DNA of 47,360 nt from Hyphomicrobiales bacterium. GTDB taxonomy: Bacteria; Pseudomonadota; Alphaproteobacteria; Rhizobiales; Rhizobiaceae. Below, piece after piece: positions 45,172 to 47,360 of the stretch (its first letter is position 1; each line of letters starts with the position of its first letter). Below the pieces are notes generated by a model. That model ran no database searches. It was given only the letters and a program-made list of their open reading frames with translations, and was not told where the DNA came from. A program made the position numbers and the translations under genes. The stretch lies in the NCBI GenBank assembly GCA_017305835.1, contig JAFKJY010000076.1, positions 1 through 47,360 on the forward strand, written 5' to 3'.

Positions 45172-46575
45172 ATGGTGCAGACAAATGTCACGATCGACCC
45201 GTTGTCCCCCGCATCGCCGGTGGAGAAGCCGGAGATCGAGGAGGTTCTGGATCTAACCACGGGCGAATATCGCTCAGCCACGGAGTTAATCAGGTCTTTC
45301 CGGTATGATCATTTGATTGAAGAGCGCGGGCGAGTCCGCTCCGCCTTGGATTCGGCGCCGCTTTATAAGTGCGCCTTATGCCCCTCGGCGGTCTATCTTG
45401 TGTCCAGTCCGGAGAAGCGGTTCTTCTTCCGTCATCGCCATGAGGACGGGTCTTGCCCGGCGCAAACCCGAAGCGCCCTCAATCAGGACGACATCCTGGC
45501 ACGGAAGTATCAGGGACTGCGGGAAAGCGAACCGCACAAACGCATCAAGGAGCTGATCGAACGCAGTCTGCGGGCTGACCCAAACTTCCGCGCGGAATCT
45601 GTCGTTCAGGAGAAGCGATGGTATGTTTCGCAGGATCGGGCGCAGTGGCGCCAACCGGATGTTCAGGCATTGCGAGGCGAGCAGCGGTTCGTCTTCGAAG
45701 CGCAACTTTCGACGACGTTTCTTGACGTCGTGGTCGGGCGGCGGGACGACTATCGCAGGGGCGGCGCACAGCTCGTTTGGATCATGGCGGGATTTGAGCC
45801 CAATAACCGCCGCCTGACGACCGACGATATTTTGTTCTCCAATAATTCAAACATCTTCGTCGTTGACGAAGAGACCTGCGCCCTCTCGGAGACGGCCGGG
45901 GAATTTCACTTGCGCTGTTCCTACCGCGAGCCATACCGAGAGGGCGATACGCTGAAAGAGCGGTGGGCCGAGCGCGTTGTTCGATTCTCAGAGTTGACAA
46001 CGCACCTCGATACTCAGCGGACCTTCTACTTCGATTTCGAGAGTTCAGAGAGGGAACTATGGGCCGCGATGGACAACGAGCTGCGCGCGGACTTCTTCGC
46101 TTTCTGGACGGCCAGCATGACGCCACATTGCGCGACGACCGACGTGGATCCGTGGCGGCTTCTCCGCCGCAGGCTGGCGGCACGCAATGTTCCAATCCCA
46201 GAGCGGCCTGATGCCGACAGCAATTTTTCCACGATGATCCACGGGGTGCTGAGTGCGCTAAAGGGGGAGCCTGTCGGCTGGCAGTTCAAGAAGCTGGTGC
46301 AGGTGGCGCATCATCTGGCGGAAATGTATCCGCAGCATGTCCTGGCCTTCGGTCATGGGCTCGCGGTGGCGGGCCATCAGGACGCAATTGAGAAGCAGGA
46401 TCCGAAAGGACGCTGGCGGGAAAGAAGCGAGAAGCTCAAGAACCGGCTGCGGGAAGCGGATGCCGAGCTCATGCCTGACCGTGATTGGCTGCCGGCCCTT
46501 TGCTTCCTGTTTCCCGACGTTGGCGCGCGAGTAGCCAAATTTCTGGCGAAGGCGGAAATGCGCAATGCGGCTTGA
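45172..46575 (+). CDS. CoiA-like nuclease (DUF6035-type) with zinc finger
   Basis: ATG 45172 gives 467 residues; a TTG at 45157 is possible. A zinc finger with Cys67, Cys70, His88, His90 and Cys95 (YKCALCPSAVYL; FRHRHEDGSCPAQ) precedes a nuclease core: His122 (SEPHKRIKELI), Glu142, Asp163 (WRQPDVQAL) and Glu176-x-Gln178 (FVFEAQLSTTFLDVVVGRRD). This is the order in competence protein CoiA and DUF6035 relatives, a branch of the PD-(D/E)XK superfamily. The C-terminal 230 residues are helical and unrecognised. The gene is divergent from the TIR gene and is probably part of the same defence locus. Confidence 0.78.
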   Translation: MVQTNVTIDPLSPASPVEKPEIEEVLDLTTGEYRSATELIRSFRYDHLIEERGRVRSALDSAPLYKCALCPSAVYLVSSPEKRFFFRHRHEDGSCPAQTRSALNQDDILARKYQGLRESEPHKRIKELIERSLRADPNFRAESVVQEKRWYVSQDRAQWRQPDVQALRGEQRFVFEAQLSTTFLDVVVGRRDDYRRGGAQLVWIMAGFEPNNRRLTTDDILFSNNSNIFVVDEETCALSETAGEFHLRCSYREPYREGDTLKERWAERVVRFSELTTHLDTQRTFYFDFESSERELWAAMDNELRADFFAFWTASMTPHCATTDVDPWRLLRRRLAARNVPIPERPDADSNFSTMIHGVLSALKGEPVGWQFKKLVQVAHHLAEMYPQHVLAFGHGLAVAGHQDAIEKQDPKGRWRERSEKLKNRLREADAELMPDRDWLPALCFLFPDVGARVAKFLAKAEMRNAA

Positions 46576-46641
46576 GGTTGGCTCGACAGGCAGTATGGCG
46601 GCGTGCGGCGCGCGCCTCACCCGGGACACCGAGAGAACCGA

Positions 46642-47250
46642 ATGACGCGTCCGAAAGTCGACAAACGCCTTCGTGCGCATTTCAAGGAGTGGGCGCGAAG
46701 AATCATTTCCCAGGACCGATCCGCGCGAAAATATGGGAAATCGCAGAACACGATTGGAGAGATCGAACGCGCGTTGTGCGAAGCGTTTCTGCTTGGACGT
46801 ACTGCCGGCGCACCGGACCAACCTGCTGAGCGGGGTTTTGTTGAGTGGATTGAGATCCCGCCTCGCGCGCGCGATACGCTGTTTTCTATCAGCGCGGGTC
46901 TCAACCACGGCTCACAGGAAGCGGTCCCGCCCTCGATTATTTTGGAACCTGTCATGATCGGCGGCCGGCGACGATGGCGGGCGGTCGAGGAGGATCAGGA
47001 GGATTCCCATACGTTTTCCGACGGCGGCGTCATGCCGTTGATCAAGTTCGGCTTGCTTGGGCGTTTGGATGAGCCAGGCGCAGGTTTTGCGCTCACTGAT
47101 CTCGGTATCGCCACTTGCCTGGAGTTTTGGCGCCGATGGAAGGACAGGGATCCCTCGCTCCCGCTTATGGGTGTCCGGGGTGTCAATCGGCTCGGAATGG
47201 GGACCCTGGAGCGGCGTGCAAACGGGACCCCTTTTGGGGCACGACGGTAA
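46642..47250 (+). CDS. Hypothetical protein with winged-helix-like C-terminus
   Basis: The 202-residue protein begins MTRPKVDKRLRAHFKEWARR, basic and helical, 66 bases after the CoiA-like stop on the same strand. Residues about 140-175 (MPLIKFGLLGRLDEPGAGFA then LTDLGIATCLEFWRRW) have the form of a winged helix. No catalytic motif is evident. It may be a specificity or regulatory partner of the CoiA-like nuclease. The terminator-like hairpin just after it would close this two-gene unit. Confidence 0.6.
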   Translation: MTRPKVDKRLRAHFKEWARRIISQDRSARKYGKSQNTIGEIERALCEAFLLGRTAGAPDQPAERGFVEWIEIPPRARDTLFSISAGLNHGSQEAVPPSIILEPVMIGGRRRWRAVEEDQEDSHTFSDGGVMPLIKFGLLGRLDEPGAGFALTDLGIATCLEFWRRWKDRDPSLPLMGVRGVNRLGMGTLERRANGTPFGARR

Positions 47251-47299
47251 GCGCCCGACCGGGTGGAGCTGGTCGGGGTTGCGCAGCCCGGTCGGGCGC
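47251..47299 (+). terminator. Terminator-like hairpin after the last gene
   Basis: GCGCCCGACCGGG (47251-47263) and CCCGGTCGGGCGC (47287-47299) are perfect 13-base arms with a 23-base loop. GTTGTTT follows, a weak T-rich tail. It starts one base after the stop of the last gene. It could also be a repeat element. Confidence 0.6.
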
Positions 47300-47360
47300 G
47301 TTGTTTAGGCTCCCCGGCTTTAGTTTTGAGAGCGGTTCTTGAAGCGCCAGGATTCGTTGC

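Overview
The window is GC-rich DNA from an alphaproteobacterium, most likely order Hyphomicrobiales (Rhizobiales), near Mesorhizobium/Aminobacter. The evidence is a Ros/MucR-type regulator with an Asp-substituted zinc finger, a rhizobial-type palindromic repeat, NtaA/DszA-type flavin monooxygenase chemistry, and tightly overlapping ABC-transporter/catabolic operons. I see no tRNA, rRNA, CRISPR array or complete insertion sequence.

Left part (1-29.2 kb), metabolic chromosome-like DNA. At the left edge is the N-terminal part of metE (minus strand), preceded by a cobalamin riboswitch, a recognisable promoter and an A/T-rich palindrome. Pointing away from it is a 12-gene plus-strand operon (1954-14653) with overlaps or gaps of at most 10 bases. 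It encodes a dipeptide/opine-type ABC transporter (five genes), a PuuE-like deacetylase-fold allantoinase, an aldehyde dehydrogenase, a dihydroorotase/allantoinase-like hydrolase, an opine-dehydrogenase-fold oxidoreductase, an FCD-domain repressor with an unusual N-terminus, a leaderless NMT1/THI5-like ligand-binding protein and an FAH-family hydrolase. A 31-base perfect palindrome lies 60 bases before its first gene. Facing it is a minus-strand operon (26560 down to 16094, with two flavin reductase genes further down at 15870-14813). This encodes a polyamine-type ABC transporter, an AtzA/TrzN-type amidohydrolase, a creatinase/ectoine-hydrolase-like M24 protein and a fused 5-oxoprolinase/N-methylhydantoinase. 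A divergent LysR gene and an NtaA-like two-component monooxygenase follow. Together the two operons look like uptake and ring-opening machinery for cyclic amides or other N-heterocycles (creatinine-, hydantoin- or allantoin-like). The true substrate is not visible from the sequence.

The hydantoinase gene carries an in-frame 130-base palindromic element with 28-base perfect terminal inverted repeats. It is translated as an extra segment of about 43 residues, reminiscent of Rickettsia palindromic elements.

Right part (about 29.3-47.36 kb), mobile DNA. After an AT-richer gene-poor stretch come mobC and a MOBP-type relaxase, a trypsin-like protease translationally coupled to ArdC antirestriction protein, ParDE, a Ros/MucR regulator, several hypotheticals, two serine-recombinase-like genes (one lacking the catalytic Ser), a VbhA-like/Fic toxin pair, and a ParB-like protein with a terminator. 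The last 6.5 kb is a candidate defence cargo: a PD-(D/E)XK-like protein, a zinc-ribbon/PIN-like nuclease, a TIR-winged-helix protein overlapping a HEPN-like RNase gene, a divergent CoiA-like (DUF6035-type) nuclease, and a winged-helix-like hypothetical. The TIR + HEPN pair next to the CoiA-like nuclease is my best candidate for a little-described antiphage or anti-plasmid system.
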